64,000 nucleotides of DNA from Salinivibrio sharmensis (lineage in GTDB: Bacteria > Pseudomonadota > Gammaproteobacteria > Enterobacterales > Vibrionaceae): positions 220,029 to 284,028 of the forward strand of contig NZ_MUFC01000001.1 in assembly GCF_001995985.1 (NCBI RefSeq), written 5' to 3'. Made by a program: the position numbers and the translations under genes. Positions within the stretch are counted from its first letter, which is position 1; every line of letters begins with the position of its first letter. Positions 18,535-27,811 of this stretch are shown here, piece by piece. The notes below the pieces were generated by a model. The model was not told where the DNA came from and did no database searches. It saw only the letters and a list, made by a program, of their open reading frames with translations.

Positions 18535-19929
18535 TCAAATCCGGCGGGCACGAATAGTGCGGCCTTTCACTTTTCCATCATTGAGCTTACGCAACGCAGC
18601 TTTAACGCAGGATTGTGATACAGCAATAAACGCCACATTATCGAGCACATTGATTTTACCCACCTGCTTACCGTCAATGCCCGCTTGACCGGTCAGCGCG
18701 CCCAAAATGTCACCCGCGCGCACTTTTTGTTTTTTACCTGAGTCAATCATTAAGGTTGCCATCTCAGGCTGGTAAGGCGCAGTGTCAAGCAAGTGCTGCG
18801 GCGGCAGGGCTTCAGGGAGAAAGTCGCGCTCATACTGATCGCCAATCATCGCCAGTTTATAGTGCTCGGCATCGTTATATAGCGAACACGCCACCCCTTT
18901 TTTGCCTGCGCGACCGGTACGGCCAACGCGGTGCACGTGAGTTTGCGGATCGTGGGCGAGTTGATAGTTGATCACCATATCCATGTCATCAATGTCTAAG
19001 CCTCGCGCTGCCACATCAGTGGCCACCAGCACGGACGCACTTTTGTTGGCAAATTTTACCAAGGTGCGCTCACGGCCACGCTGTTCAATATCGCCATGCA
19101 AGGCAACGGCGCTAAAACCGTCATCTTCTAGGTTATCGCAAACTTGTTGGGTTTGAGCTTTGGTCGTACAGAACACCACGCAGCTTTGCGGCTGAAAGTG
19201 CAATAAAAGTAACTTTAACGCCTGGTAACGCTGCTTGTTGTCATCGACTTTGTAGACGTGTTGCGAGATTGTACTTTGCGTTTGCACCTCATCCACTTTA
19301 ACGGAGAAAGGGTGGCTCAGCACTCGCTGGGCAATCGCATTGATCGATCGCGGGAAGGTAGCGCTGAATAACAAGGTTTGGCGATGAGCAGGAACACGCG
19401 CAATGATAGCATCCAAGGTCTCTTGGAAGCCCATATCCAGCATCTGATCGGCTTCATCCAACACCAAGGTCTCAACGTCATCGAGACGCAATGTACCTTT
19501 GCGTAAATGATCATCCACACGCCCCGGCGTGCCGACAATAATGTGTGCACCATGCTCCAATGAGCCAATTTGTGGGCCAATCGATACGCCGCCACATAGC
19601 GTCAGCACTTTGACATTATGGCGACCACGCGCCAACTTACGCATCTCAACCGCCACTTGCTCGGCCAGCTCACGGGTTGGACACAGCACCAAAGATTGCA
19701 CGCGAAAGCGTTTTACGTTCAGTTTGGCTAACACGCCAAGGCTAAACGCCGCAGTTTTCCCCGAGCCGGTTTTAGCTTGGGCAATAATATCTTTGCCACT
19801 GAGTACAGACGGTAAGCTCTGCGCCTGAATCGGTGTCATGTGCGTATAACCCAAGGTTGCTAAGTTATCGAGTAAATCAGCGGGTAACGCTAGCGAGGAA
19901 AAAGCGGTATCAGTCAAAGTCGTATCCAC
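18535..19929 (-). CDS. dbpA: ATP-dependent RNA helicase DbpA
   Basis: The 464-residue DEAD-box helicase has Q-motif PIQAQSLP, Walker A AKTGSGKT, PTRELAEQV, DEAD in VLDEADQML, SAT in FSATFPR, ARGLDID and HRVGRTGR. The C-terminal DbpA RNA-binding domain (about 385-464, ending KVKGRTIRARRI) targets hairpin 92 of 23S rRNA, so the role is late assembly of the large ribosomal subunit. The only plausible start is a GTG at 19929 with no clear Shine-Dalgarno. A seven-base-pair inverted repeat lies downstream near 18434-18460 but lacks a T run. Confidence 0.95.
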   Translation of the reverse strand: MDTTLTDTAFSSLALPADLLDNLATLGYTHMTPIQAQSLPSVLSGKDIIAQAKTGSGKTAAFSLGVLAKLNVKRFRVQSLVLCPTRELAEQVAVEMRKLARGRHNVKVLTLCGGVSIGPQIGSLEHGAHIIVGTPGRVDDHLRKGTLRLDDVETLVLDEADQMLDMGFQETLDAIIARVPAHRQTLLFSATFPRSINAIAQRVLSHPFSVKVDEVQTQSTISQHVYKVDDNKQRYQALKLLLLHFQPQSCVVFCTTKAQTQQVCDNLEDDGFSAVALHGDIEQRGRERTLVKFANKSASVLVATDVAARGLDIDDMDMVINYQLAHDPQTHVHRVGRTGRAGKKGVACSLYNDAEHYKLAMIGDQYERDFLPEALPPQHLLDTAPYQPEMATLMIDSGKKQKVRAGDILGALTGQAGIDGKQVGKINVLDNVAFIAVSQSCVKAALRKLNDGKVKGRTIRARRI

Positions 19930-20161
19930 AACAAAAGTAAATCATGCCGCGCCCAAGCACGGCCAAAGGGGGGCGTATCATACCAGAGTCTGATTGCTGC
20001 CACATTAACCGATTAGCGCCACCCGCGTTGAGAACCGCTTTGTCGAGTCATGTATTTTGTTACGTCATTGTTAGACAAAGCTCCGTATTTATACCTACGC
20101 GGCTTGTCTTGTCATTGGGCTTGGTGTGCAATCAAGGCACACAATTAAGGAGGATTGTCTT

Positions 20162-20596
20162 GTGGCTAATATCCCAGTAGAAAACTACCCGCTCTCTCAT
20201 ACGCAGGCGATTGTCTGGAACGACATGGATGCCATGCAACATATCAATAACACCGTGTATTTTCGCTATTTTGAAGATGTACGCGTGGTGATGCTTGAAA
20301 AATTGGAAGTGTTCGAGCTAGCCAAACGGCTGCATGTTGGCCCCGTGGTCGCCTCAACCCGCTGCGATTATCGTGCCCCTTTGGTGTATCCAGATACCAT
20401 CACCACTGTCACTTGGGTCGAGGATATTCAAGAAAAGCGCTATGCGATGAAGTATGAAATCTACAGCCACAATCAAGATCGCTGTGTGGCCGAGGGCGAG
20501 GCTTTGATTGTCTATTGCGATTTTAAAACCGGGAAAAGCTGCCCTATCCCAGCCGAGACGCTCGAAGGGTTAAAAGCTTTTGTGGCGAAACAGTAA
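20162..20596 (+). CDS. Hotdog-fold acyl-CoA thioesterase (4HBT/YbgC-FadM type)
   Basis: The 144-residue single-hotdog protein has the 4HBT signature WNDMDAMQHINNTVYFRYFED, whose aspartate is the catalytic residue of the YbgC/FadM group. The likely substrate is an acyl-CoA thioester; chain length cannot be read from the sequence. The GTG at 20162 is chosen because a perfect AAGGAGG (20147-20153) lies eight bases upstream. An in-frame ATG twelve codons earlier would place this site inside the coding region. A perfect eight-base-pair inverted repeat (20612-20633) follows without a T run. Confidence 0.85.
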   Translation: MANIPVENYPLSHTQAIVWNDMDAMQHINNTVYFRYFEDVRVVMLEKLEVFELAKRLHVGPVVASTRCDYRAPLVYPDTITTVTWVEDIQEKRYAMKYEIYSHNQDRCVAEGEALIVYCDFKTGKSCPIPAETLEGLKAFVAKQ

Positions 20597-20672
20597 ACAT
20601 AAAGACGAACACTGCGCGTTGCCTGACGCGCAGTCAGTAACCAATAGAGAACTTTTAAGTGTAATGACAAAT

Positions 20673-20972
20673 TTAACGCGATAGTAAGAACTTACGTAGA
20701 TCCTGTTCTGAACGCATGACGAATAAGATAAACACCGTGTCTTCTTCTTGCTTATAGAAAATACGACAAGGGTTCACCACCACCTCTCGGTAATTCAAGT
20801 GCGGTAGTTCAGGTGGCACTCGACCAGAATCAGGAAAAAGCACTAACCGCTCAACTGCTGTAAAGGCCGCTTGCACTAGCGCTTTAGCTGCAACCAGGTT
20901 GTCCAGTGCAACATACTCCGCAACGTCATTCAGATCCGCCAACGCAGGCTCAGTCCAAACTATTTGAGCCAT
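20673..20972 (-). CDS. ParE/RelE-superfamily toxin
   Basis: The 99-residue protein matches the ParE/RelE toxin fold: an N-terminal helical hairpin (VWTEPALADLNDVAEYVALD), a central strand region FPDSGRVPPELPHLNYREVV, then CRIFYKQEEDTVFILFVMR and a C-terminal short helix with R. Relatives poison DNA gyrase (ParE) or cleave ribosome-bound mRNA (RelE); ParE is more likely here from the PELPHLNYREV block. Its start lies within the last 13 bases of the antitoxin gene, the usual coupling in type II pairs. Confidence 0.9.
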   Translation of the reverse strand: MAQIVWTEPALADLNDVAEYVALDNLVAAKALVQAAFTAVERLVLFPDSGRVPPELPHLNYREVVVNPCRIFYKQEEDTVFILFVMRSEQDLRKFLLSR

Positions 20973-21217
20973 TTGGACATTTGTTCCTTGGCATCATGGT
21001 GACTCAAGAGCTTCTCTTCGGTAATTGCGCGTTCGCCACGCGCGATCCCTTCTAAGATAGCAAGACGACTCTGCATTAATTCGTAATCATCCACACTTAA
21101 TAAGTACGCTGAAGGCTTACCATGTTCGGTGATCAAAACAGGCTCTTTATTCGCCTTCAATTCAGACAAAATTTTGGTTGCCTGACGCTTCAGTGTGGTC
21201 ACAAGTTCTACTTTCAT
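20960..21217 (-). CDS. Phd/YefM-family antitoxin
   Basis: The 85-residue protein starts MKVELVTTLKRQATKILSEL, a classic Phd/YefM N-terminus that forms the DNA-binding dimer, with LITEHGKPSAYLLSVDDYE in the core. The C-terminal region (about 55-85) should wrap the toxin. The ATG at 21217 matches the family length; a longer start at 21238 (MSLSGRA) is possible. The antitoxin normally represses its own promoter, here in the about 90 bases before the RES gene end. It overlaps the toxin gene by 13 bases. Confidence 0.9.
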   Translation of the reverse strand: MKVELVTTLKRQATKILSELKANKEPVLITEHGKPSAYLLSVDDYELMQSRLAILEGIARGERAITEEKLLSHHDAKEQMSKWLK

Positions 21218-21306
21218 CGCTCGCCCGGATAGTGACATTAAAGTATCAGTATTGTAGCACTTAAATATCACTGAAAAAGTTTTTTGATTCGCCTTATCAG
21301 CGACCG

Positions 21307-21831
21307 TCATTTCAAACTAATCTCTTCAGGCTCGCCCACTCTGGTTACGGACGGCGCGCCTGGGGCGTTCCAGCGAAACAAGGTGATATGCCAAGTGCTG
21401 GGATCTTTTCGCGACGGGTCAATCAAGCCAATTTCATTACCACTTCTCAGCGTATCGGCCACCCACCAACTGGATGGTGATTCGCCTTTTGCTAAGGCGG
21501 CTTGCCAATCAACGCTGGATAAGGTTTTGTATTGCTGAAGTTCAGGATGACGCAAATCCACCAGCTCACAGGGGTCAACCTGATACCGCACAAGCACACG
21601 TGGCGTTGTGATCTGGCTGGCGTACTTTTGCATGGCTACGCGCGCACTCTCTGCAGTCTCGGTTAAATACAGTGCGCTTTCGCCCTGACAATTATACCGA
21701 CCGTTCGGTCTGTCTTTACTTCCTCGCATCAAGACAGCGTCGATGTGTTCAGGGTGACATACTCTGACAAAAATACCCGAGATAGGCGTGCGGCACAGGC
21801 TGGGGATAGCTTGCGGTTCAAGTCCGTCCAT
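21307..21831 (-). CDS. RES-domain protein, probable NAD+-degrading toxin
   Basis: The 174-residue protein carries RES-domain landmarks: R in FVRVCHPEH, GRYNCQGESALYLTETAES, and the C-terminal SSWWVADTLRSGNEIGLIDP then ITLFRWN. Known RES toxins (ParT/MbcT/Res) deplete NAD+ by phosphorolysis or modify target enzymes. They are normally encoded beside an Xre-type antitoxin with a DUF2384 domain. No such gene is adjacent: upstream is queC on the other strand and downstream is the Phd/ParE pair. The ATG at 21831 has AAGGA twelve bases away; a TTG at 21858 is an alternative start. Confidence 0.75.
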   Translation of the reverse strand: MDGLEPQAIPSLCRTPISGIFVRVCHPEHIDAVLMRGSKDRPNGRYNCQGESALYLTETAESARVAMQKYASQITTPRVLVRYQVDPCELVDLRHPELQQYKTLSSVDWQAALAKGESPSSWWVADTLRSGNEIGLIDPSRKDPSTWHITLFRWNAPGAPSVTRVGEPEEISLK

Positions 21832-22012
21832 GACTTGTGAATGTCCTTTATAAATCAACCATCAAGGCGTAGCTTAGCAAACAAAGAGGGGACAAATTGC
21901 GTGCTGACTAACGGATTGCATCATCGCATCTGGCTTGCTGTCGATACCACACAGGGGTACCATCCGTGCTCTGTGTAACACTGGGTAAGTAGCAGCGCCA
22001 AAGGACAAACCA

Positions 22013-22708
22013 ATGAAAAAAGCCGTTGTGGTATTTAGCGGAGGACAGGATTCAACCACCTGTTTGATTCAAGCGCAGGCAGAGTACGACGAAGTGCATT
22101 GCCTCACTTTCGACTATAACCAGCGCCACAAGCAAGAAATTGATGTTGCCCGTGAGATTGCTGCAAACCGCAAAGTCAGTGCGCACAAGGTATTGGATGT
22201 TGGCTTGCTCAATGAATTAGCAATTAGCTCGCTCACACGCGACAACATTCCTGTTTCCAATGCACTGAACGAAAACGGCCTGCCCAATTCCTTTGTGCCG
22301 GGACGTAATATCTTGTTTTTGACTTTAGCGGGTATCTACGCCTATCAAATTGGCGCTGAGGCGGTGATCACCGGTGTCTGCGAAACCGACTTTTCTGGCT
22401 ACCCAGATTGTCGTAACGATTTTATTCAATCAATGCAGCAAGCCCTTGAGCGCGGCATGGACAGAAAACTCGCCTTAGTCACACCATTGATGTGGCTGAA
22501 TAAAGCTGAAACGTGGGCACTGGCAGACCAGTATCACGCTCTCGATTTTGTGCGCGACCACACCCTAACCTGTTATAACGGCATTAAAGGCACTGGCTGT
22601 GGTGAGTGTCCAGCCTGCCATTTGCGTCAGCGTGGCTTAGATGACTATCTGGCCAATCAAGCGGACGTACAAGCCGCACTGCGACGCAAACAAGCCGAAA
22701 ACGCCTAA
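22013..22708 (+). CDS. queC: 7-cyano-7-deazaguanine (preQ0) synthase QueC
   Basis: The 231-residue ATP-dependent enzyme converts 7-carboxy-7-deazaguanine to preQ0 in queuosine tRNA modification. It has the PP-loop SGGQDSTT (9-16), a [12 protein letters not shown] segment, FVPGRN, and four zinc-ligating cysteines in [25 protein letters not shown] precedes the ATG. No other queuosine gene is next to it. The 150-base leader has an imperfect ACACAG/CTGTGT hairpin near 21949-21976 but no preQ1 riboswitch that I can fold. Confidence 0.96.
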   Translation: MKKAVVVFSGGQDSTTCLIQAQAEYDEVHCLTFDYNQRHKQEIDVAREIAANRKVSAHKVLDVGLLNELAISSLTRDNIPVSNALNENGLPNSFVPGRNILFLTLAGIYAYQIGAEAVITGVCETDFSGYPDCRNDFIQSMQQALERGMDRKLALVTPLMWLNKAETWALADQYHALDFVRDHTLTCYNGIKGTGCGECPACHLRQRGLDDYLANQADVQAALRRKQAENA

Positions 22709-22739
22709 TAGCGGGCACTCACAGGCAGCGACAAGAAAT

Positions 22740-22771
22740 AAAAACCGCCTCTCTATGAAGAGGCGGTTTTT
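22740..22771. terminator. Bidirectional terminator between queC and the RND permease
   Basis: AAAAACCGCCTCT, six-base loop, AGAGGCGGTTTTT. A perfect stem with A and T tracts on the two sides, suited to both convergent transcripts. Confidence 0.9.
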
Positions 22772-22792
22772 GTATCAAGAATACAACAGCGG

Positions 22793-25700
22793 TTATTTAT
22801 GCGGCTCATCATGCGGGTGGGTATCAAACTCACCATGACTGGCCCGATGCACAGTTTCCACCGCGAGCGCTTTATCCAACTGCTGCGCGACATACTCTGG
22901 CGAGTGAGTATGAATGGAGAGCAGACGATACATCGCCGGGATCACCAGCAAGGTGACAAAGGTTGCAAAGGCCATACCGGTGAAGATCACCGTCCCAACC
23001 GCGATACGACTTTCCGCTCCCGCGCCAGTGGAGAGGATAAGTGGGATCATCCCTGCCAAAGTGGTAAACGCTGTCATCAGAATCGGCCGCAAACGACGGA
23101 CTGACGCATCGATAATCGCTTTATCAAATGCAATGCCGCGGTCACGCAATTGGTTGGCAAACTCCACGATCAAGATACCGTTTTTCGTCACCATCCCAAT
23201 CAGCATAATCAAACCAATTTGGCTGTAGATATTAATCCCTTGGTTGGTCAGCCATAGGCCTAAAAAGCCGCCTAGCATCCCCATAGGCACCGTCAACATC
23301 ACCACCAAGGGGTTGATAAAGCTTTCAAATTGCGCCGCTAACACCAAGTACGACACCAAGAGCGCTAAACCAAACACCACCAGCACACTGGTTTGGTTGT
23401 CACGAAAATCTTTCGACTCTCCTGAATAGCCCACCGAGATATCGGCCGGCAGGTTCTCAGCCGCGATTTTATCCAGATAATCGAGTGCTTGGCCCAGCGT
23501 CACACCCTCGCTTAAATGCGCCGATAAGGTGATCGATTTTTGCTTATTGGTATGGCTTAAACGCTGCGCGGACGCGGTTTCTTCCACCGTGGTTACCGCA
23601 TCGAGCGAAACCAACTTACCGCTACGACTGCGCATATAAATACGACTGAGATCACCTTTACTGCTAAAGGCCTTTTCATCGCCGCGCACATACACATCGT
23701 ACTCTTCACCGCGATCCACATAACTGGTCTGGGCACGGCCGCCAAGCATCACCTCTAACGTATCGGACACATCCCGCACCGAAATGCCGAGTTCAGAGGC
23801 GCGACGACGATCCACTTTAACCACCAGCTCAGGGGTAGTTTGGTTGTAGTCATAATCTGGGCTATCAATCATGCCCGCCTCACGCCCCATTTCGCCCAGT
23901 TTTTCCGCCCAGCGGTGAAGCTCAGGATAGTCTGGGCCACTCAATACAAACTGCACGGGCTCTGAACTCCCCCCACCAAAGCCAGGCGCAAACGGAAACA
24001 CTTGCACGTCTGGCACACCATTTAACACCTGACGGACTTCCGCCAAGATATCCTGTGCAGAGCGATCACGCTCATCCCAATCCGGCAATAGCATGATCAC
24101 AAAGCCCGTTTGATCTCCCGCTCGACCGCCAAACGCCGGTGTCTGTACGCTGACCGAGCTCAAGGTCCCCGCCTCGACCAAGGGCATTAAACGCTGCTCA
24201 ATTTTCTCGATGTTACCCACCATTCGGTTATAGGCCGTGCCTTCCGCACCACGGACAAATGCCAGCAACACCCCACGATCTTCTTGTGGCACCAATTGCG
24301 ATGGTAAGTGCTGCATCAACACACCACTACCACCAATACAAAGCAGAATGACCACAGGTGCCACCCAACGCCAGCGCAGTACATGCCCCAACGCACGGCG
24401 ATAGTAGCCTTCAAGCACATCAAACCCACGAGTGATAACACGGTTTACGGGAGTCGATGCCACATTTAAGCGCAGTAATTTACTGCCAAGCACCGGCGTG
24501 AGCGTTAACGCAATGAGGGACGAACAGAGCACAGTGACGGCAAGCATCACGGCAAACTCGGTGAACAGCTTACCAATCATGCCATCCATGTAGGTAATGG
24601 GGAGGAACACCATCACCAAGACCGCCGTGGTGGCAATCACCGCAAAGCCCACCTCCCGTGCGCCACGGTAAGCGGCCACCAAGGGTGGATCGCCTTGCTG
24701 TAAGTGGTGGAAGATATTTTCGACCACTACAATAGCATCATCCACCACCAGACCAATCGCTAGAATGAGCGCCATTAAAGTCAGCAGGTTGATGGAAAAG
24801 CCCATCGCCGAGGCAACGATAAAGGCAGATATCAAGGACACCGGCACAGTCACTGCGGGGATCAAGGTGGCGCGCGCTTGGCCAATAAAGATATACAACA
24901 CTAATACCACCAACGCCCCAGTGATAAATAGGGTGCTGTACACCTCCTCAATCGAGCGATCAATAAATACCGTGGTGTCGTAATCGACCCACAGGCGCGT
25001 GCCTTCGGGCAGGAAGGCCTGCATCTCATCGACAAGCTTATGAGCGCGGTCAGAAATATCGAGCGGGTTGGCATCGGATTGTGGGATCAGCGCCAAACTT
25101 AAATTATTGATACCATTGTTTTTGTAGGTGGCATCTTCGTTCCGTGAGCCAATTGCCACCTCCGCCACATCCGACAGATAAATCGCAGTGCCATTCGCCG
25201 TAGTGCGCACCACCAGTTGTTTAAAGTCCTCCGCATCACGGTATAACCGATCGCTACGCACTGGCATGGTCATCACGTCATTGCGGATTTCCCCGCCCGG
25301 ACTTTCTAAGTTTTCATCCCGCAATGCATCAAGAATATCTTGAGTGGTAACACCGTGCCCCGCCATTTGGGTAGGATCCAGCTTCACATACATCACTTTA
25401 TACAGCGCGCCGTATAAATCGACCGAGCTCACGCCTGAGATCAAACTGAATCTATCTTCCAGCGTACGTTGGGCATATTCCGTCAGTTGGTTGCGGTCCA
25501 TTTCTGACGAGGCCAGGTTAATATAAACCGCCGCTTCGCCGGTGCCGTTGTCTTTGTAGACAATCGGATCGTTGGCATCATCGGGTAATCCCCCTTGTGC
25601 GCGCGCCACAGCATCGCGCACGTCACTCACCCCTTCAGTCAGCGGATGATCGAGATTAAATTCCACCGTGATACGCGATGAGCCATTGCGACTGACTGAC

Positions 25701-25942
25701 GTAATTTCATCAATACCGCTAATGCCGGAGAGCTCATCTTCAATCAGTTGCGTGACTTGGCTTTCCATAATGCTCGCTGAGGCGCCGGAATAGCCGGTGT
25801 AGATACTCACAACCGGGCTATCGATATCAGGCATCTCACGCACGGACAAGGTCGAGAAAGACACCGCGCCAAAGACACATAGCAGCAAGCTCAATACTAT
25901 TGCCATCACTGGCCGTTTTACCGAGACATCAGACAACCACAT
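22793..25942 (-). CDS. RND-family efflux pump permease (HAE1 type)
   Basis: The 1049-residue inner-membrane pump has the AcrB layout: an N-terminal helix VKRPVMAIVLSLLLCVFGAV, two large periplasmic loops, and TM4 with the proton-relay aspartates in GLVVDDAIVVVENI (two adjacent D residues). The C-terminal helix bundle has GMVTKNGILIVEFA and the AFTTLAGMIPL block. It likely exports hydrophobic compounds with its adaptor and a TolC-type outer-membrane channel, not encoded here. The start overlaps the adaptor stop as TAATG. The tail HTHSPEYVAQQLDKA and the His-rich end (HPHDEPHK) are variable features. The substrate is unknown. Confidence 0.93.
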   Translation of the reverse strand: MWLSDVSVKRPVMAIVLSLLLCVFGAVSFSTLSVREMPDIDSPVVSIYTGYSGASASIMESQVTQLIEDELSGISGIDEITSVSRNGSSRITVEFNLDHPLTEGVSDVRDAVARAQGGLPDDANDPIVYKDNGTGEAAVYINLASSEMDRNQLTEYAQRTLEDRFSLISGVSSVDLYGALYKVMYVKLDPTQMAGHGVTTQDILDALRDENLESPGGEIRNDVMTMPVRSDRLYRDAEDFKQLVVRTTANGTAIYLSDVAEVAIGSRNEDATYKNNGINNLSLALIPQSDANPLDISDRAHKLVDEMQAFLPEGTRLWVDYDTTVFIDRSIEEVYSTLFITGALVVLVLYIFIGQARATLIPAVTVPVSLISAFIVASAMGFSINLLTLMALILAIGLVVDDAIVVVENIFHHLQQGDPPLVAAYRGAREVGFAVIATTAVLVMVFLPITYMDGMIGKLFTEFAVMLAVTVLCSSLIALTLTPVLGSKLLRLNVASTPVNRVITRGFDVLEGYYRRALGHVLRWRWVAPVVILLCIGGSGVLMQHLPSQLVPQEDRGVLLAFVRGAEGTAYNRMVGNIEKIEQRLMPLVEAGTLSSVSVQTPAFGGRAGDQTGFVIMLLPDWDERDRSAQDILAEVRQVLNGVPDVQVFPFAPGFGGGSSEPVQFVLSGPDYPELHRWAEKLGEMGREAGMIDSPDYDYNQTTPELVVKVDRRRASELGISVRDVSDTLEVMLGGRAQTSYVDRGEEYDVYVRGDEKAFSSKGDLSRIYMRSRSGKLVSLDAVTTVEETASAQRLSHTNKQKSITLSAHLSEGVTLGQALDYLDKIAAENLPADISVGYSGESKDFRDNQTSVLVVFGLALLVSYLVLAAQFESFINPLVVMLTVPMGMLGGFLGLWLTNQGINIYSQIGLIMLIGMVTKNGILIVEFANQLRDRGIAFDKAIIDASVRRLRPILMTAFTTLAGMIPLILSTGAGAESRIAVGTVIFTGMAFATFVTLLVIPAMYRLLSIHTHSPEYVAQQLDKALAVETVHRASHGEFDTHPHDEPHK

Positions 25943-27063
25943 TAGCTGGCCTCCGTCTCAGACTCGGTATCATTCACACGGCTTTGGTCATCGGTTTGGT
26001 TTTTGGGCGCTTCCGCATTTAATACAGAGACTTGCGCCCCATCACGCATGTTCACCAAACCTTGCACCACTATGTGCTGACCGGGTTCAAGTCCTTTACT
26101 TACCACCACTTGGTTATCAATCCGCGCGCCAAGGGTAATTTCAGTGCGATGAGCAATGCCTTCATCATCAATCCGGAAAACATAACGTCGTGTGCCGGAA
26201 TATTGCAGAGCTTGCACAGGCACAATCACCGCTTGTTGCTCCGGCAAGGTCAGTTTCGCCTCCATCAGCATGCCGGGCTGCAATTGGCGTTCAGGGTTAT
26301 CCAGCGCCACACGGACACTGACTGATAGCGCTTCTTTATCCACCCGAGAGTCCACCACACTCACCGTGCCGGTAAAGGCATCATCGGGGTACGCTTGCGA
26401 CGTGACCGCCACTGGCATATTGGGATAAAGCAGTCCGACGTATTGCTCTGGCACCTGAATATCAAGATTCATGCGTGACAGGTTGTCGAGACTAAAGAGG
26501 GTTTCGCCCACATCCACGCGCTGGCCGACACTTAAATCAAACAGGCCAATGCGACCTGAAAAGGGCGCAACTAAACGGTGATCATCTAAATCAGATTGCG
26601 CCGATTGCAAACGCGCCTTGGCAATATTGACACTCGCTTGCTGTGCATCCAACTCGGTTTGCGTTAACGCACCACGCTGCGCCAGCTTGGTATACTCTTT
26701 TAACTTGCGCTGCTCATCATTGAGGTAAGCCGACGCTTCCAGCACCGCGGCTTGGGCTTTGGCGCGATTAAAGGTCACCAAAGGCGCCCCTTTTTGCACG
26801 GTTTCGCCAGGCTTGACATGCACCGTTTCAATGCGCGCCGAGACTTCCGATTCGATATTAATCTGTTGGTGGGCTTTGACATTCCCCACCAAGGATAACG
26901 ACGGCGCAATCGGTTTGGTTTCCACCTGTGCCGTCATCACATCCACGGATCGTGCCCCCGGTGGTGGCGCAGAGACCTTCTCGTTAGGGAGCTGTGTATC
27001 GCCCCACTGCCAGAACGCGACGCCCGCCAACACCACGACGCCTAATAGCATCCACTTCTTCAT
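25942..27063 (-). CDS. RND efflux periplasmic adaptor (membrane fusion protein)
   Basis: The 373-residue protein has an N-terminal membrane anchor (about 4-22), a barrel-sandwich/lipoyl half ARIETVHVKPGETVQKGAPLV, a short coiled-coil hairpin (about 95-155, EASAYLNDEQRKLKEYTKLA), the second lipoyl half LVAPFSGRIGLFDLSVGQRV, and beta-barrel and membrane-proximal domains. The acidic tail QTDDQSRVNDTESETEAS is probably disordered. It bridges the RND permease to an outer-membrane channel. The ATG at 27063 has AAGG nine bases upstream; an ATG two codons earlier is too close to it. It is the first gene of the two-gene operon. Confidence 0.92.
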   Translation of the reverse strand: MKKWMLLGVVVLAGVAFWQWGDTQLPNEKVSAPPPGARSVDVMTAQVETKPIAPSLSLVGNVKAHQQINIESEVSARIETVHVKPGETVQKGAPLVTFNRAKAQAAVLEASAYLNDEQRKLKEYTKLAQRGALTQTELDAQQASVNIAKARLQSAQSDLDDHRLVAPFSGRIGLFDLSVGQRVDVGETLFSLDNLSRMNLDIQVPEQYVGLLYPNMPVAVTSQAYPDDAFTGTVSVVDSRVDKEALSVSVRVALDNPERQLQPGMLMEAKLTLPEQQAVIVPVQALQYSGTRRYVFRIDDEGIAHRTEITLGARIDNQVVVSKGLEPGQHIVVQGLVNMRDGAQVSVLNAEAPKNQTDDQSRVNDTESETEAS

Positions 27064-27307
27064 TACCATGTACCTTATAGATTGGATAGCACAAGTGTAC
27101 TGATCTGCATTTTTTTGTCCTTAAAGAATTGTAAAGACACTGTTTTTTATCGTTATTACATAGGATTGTGCGACAAAGCGAGACAGAGATAAGACTGTGT
27201 AAGCGCGGCCAGGTTTCAAAAAACGTCGAAAAAGCACACTTTACGGTAATTATCACGCGCAAGACGCTGAAAAAAGCACCAACCACTAGCTTGGATTGAG
27301 AAAACTC

Positions 27308-27335
27308 TTTACAGCTTCAGTCGGTTTGGTAAGAT
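27308..27335 (+). promoter_or_regulatory. Promoter of the tRNA-Tyr array
   Basis: A -35-like TTTACA (27308-27313), a 16-base spacer and a -10-like TAAGAT (27330-27335), followed by a G/C-rich discriminator TCGCC. This is the layout of a growth-rate-controlled stable RNA promoter, placed 15 bases before the first tRNA. Confidence 0.6.
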
Positions 27336-27350
27336 TCGCCTCGTCTCCGT

Positions 27351-27435
27351 GGTGGAGTTCCCGAGCGGTCAAAGGGATCAGACTGTAAATCTGACGGCTC
27401 AGCCTTCGAAGGTTCGAATCCTTCCTCCACCACCA
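27351..27435 (+). tRNA. tRNA-Tyr (GTA), copy 1
   Basis: An 85-nt class II tRNA with acceptor stem GGTGGAG/CTCCACC, anticodon GTA in ACTGTAAAT (27385-27387), long variable arm and T arm GAAGGTTCGAATCCTTC. The CCA end is encoded. It closely resembles E. coli tRNA-Tyr. Confidence 0.98.
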
Positions 27436-27456
27436 TTTTATAAAGCAAGACTCCGT

Positions 27457-27541
27457 GGTGGAGTTCCCGAGCGGTCAAAGGGATCAGACTGTAAATCTGA
27501 CGGCTCAGCCTTCGAAGGTTCGAATCCTTCCTCCACCACCA
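27457..27541 (+). tRNA. tRNA-Tyr (GTA), copy 2
   Basis: Identical to copy 1, CCA included, and 106 bases downstream start to start. The spacer has the AAAGCAAGACTCCGT motif shared by the array. Confidence 0.98.
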
Positions 27542-27562
27542 TTTTACAAAGCAAGACTCCGT

Positions 27563-27647
27563 GGTGGAGTTCCCGAGCGGTCAAAGGGATCAGACTGTAA
27601 ATCTGACGGCTCAGCCTTCGAAGGTTCGAATCCTTCCTCCACCACCA
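27563..27647 (+). tRNA. tRNA-Tyr (GTA), copy 3
   Basis: Identical to copies 1 and 2, with the same 106-base period and nearly the same spacer. Confidence 0.98.
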
Positions 27648-27669
27648 CTTTTACAAAGCAAGACTCCAT

Positions 27670-27754
27670 GGTGGAGTTCCCGAGCGGTCAAAGGGATCAG
27701 ACTGTAAATCTGACGGCTCAGCCTTCGAAGGTTCGAATCCTTCCTCCACCACCA
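27670..27754 (+). tRNA. tRNA-Tyr (GTA), copy 4
   Basis: Identical to the other three copies. The preceding spacer is one base longer (107-base period) and reads CCAT rather than CCGT. A terminator follows four bases after CCA. Confidence 0.98.
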
Positions 27755-27757
27755 TCT

Positions 27758-27787
27758 TTAAGGGCCAGCATTTGCTGGCCCTTTTTC
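27758..27787 (+). terminator. Terminator of the tRNA-Tyr transcript
   Basis: AAGGGCCAGC, ATTT loop, GCTGGCCCTT and TTT. A strong G/C stem directly after the last tRNA. Confidence 0.9.
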
Positions 27788-27811
27788 GTTGCTTTTGCGG
27801 TGATAACTTCA

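Noticed and set aside
21859-22012. preQ1 riboswitch upstream of queC
   Set aside because: No preQ1-I or preQ1-II pseudoknot sequence can be found; only a simple ACACAG/CTGTGT hairpin.
21859-22012. Xre/DUF2384 antitoxin for the RES protein
   Set aside because: The gap before divergent queC is 154 bases with no frame of the needed length.
27351-27754. Regular repeats with a 106-base period that could suggest a CRISPR array
   Set aside because: Each repeat folds as a complete tRNA-Tyr with an encoded CCA, and the short spacers are themselves nearly identical.
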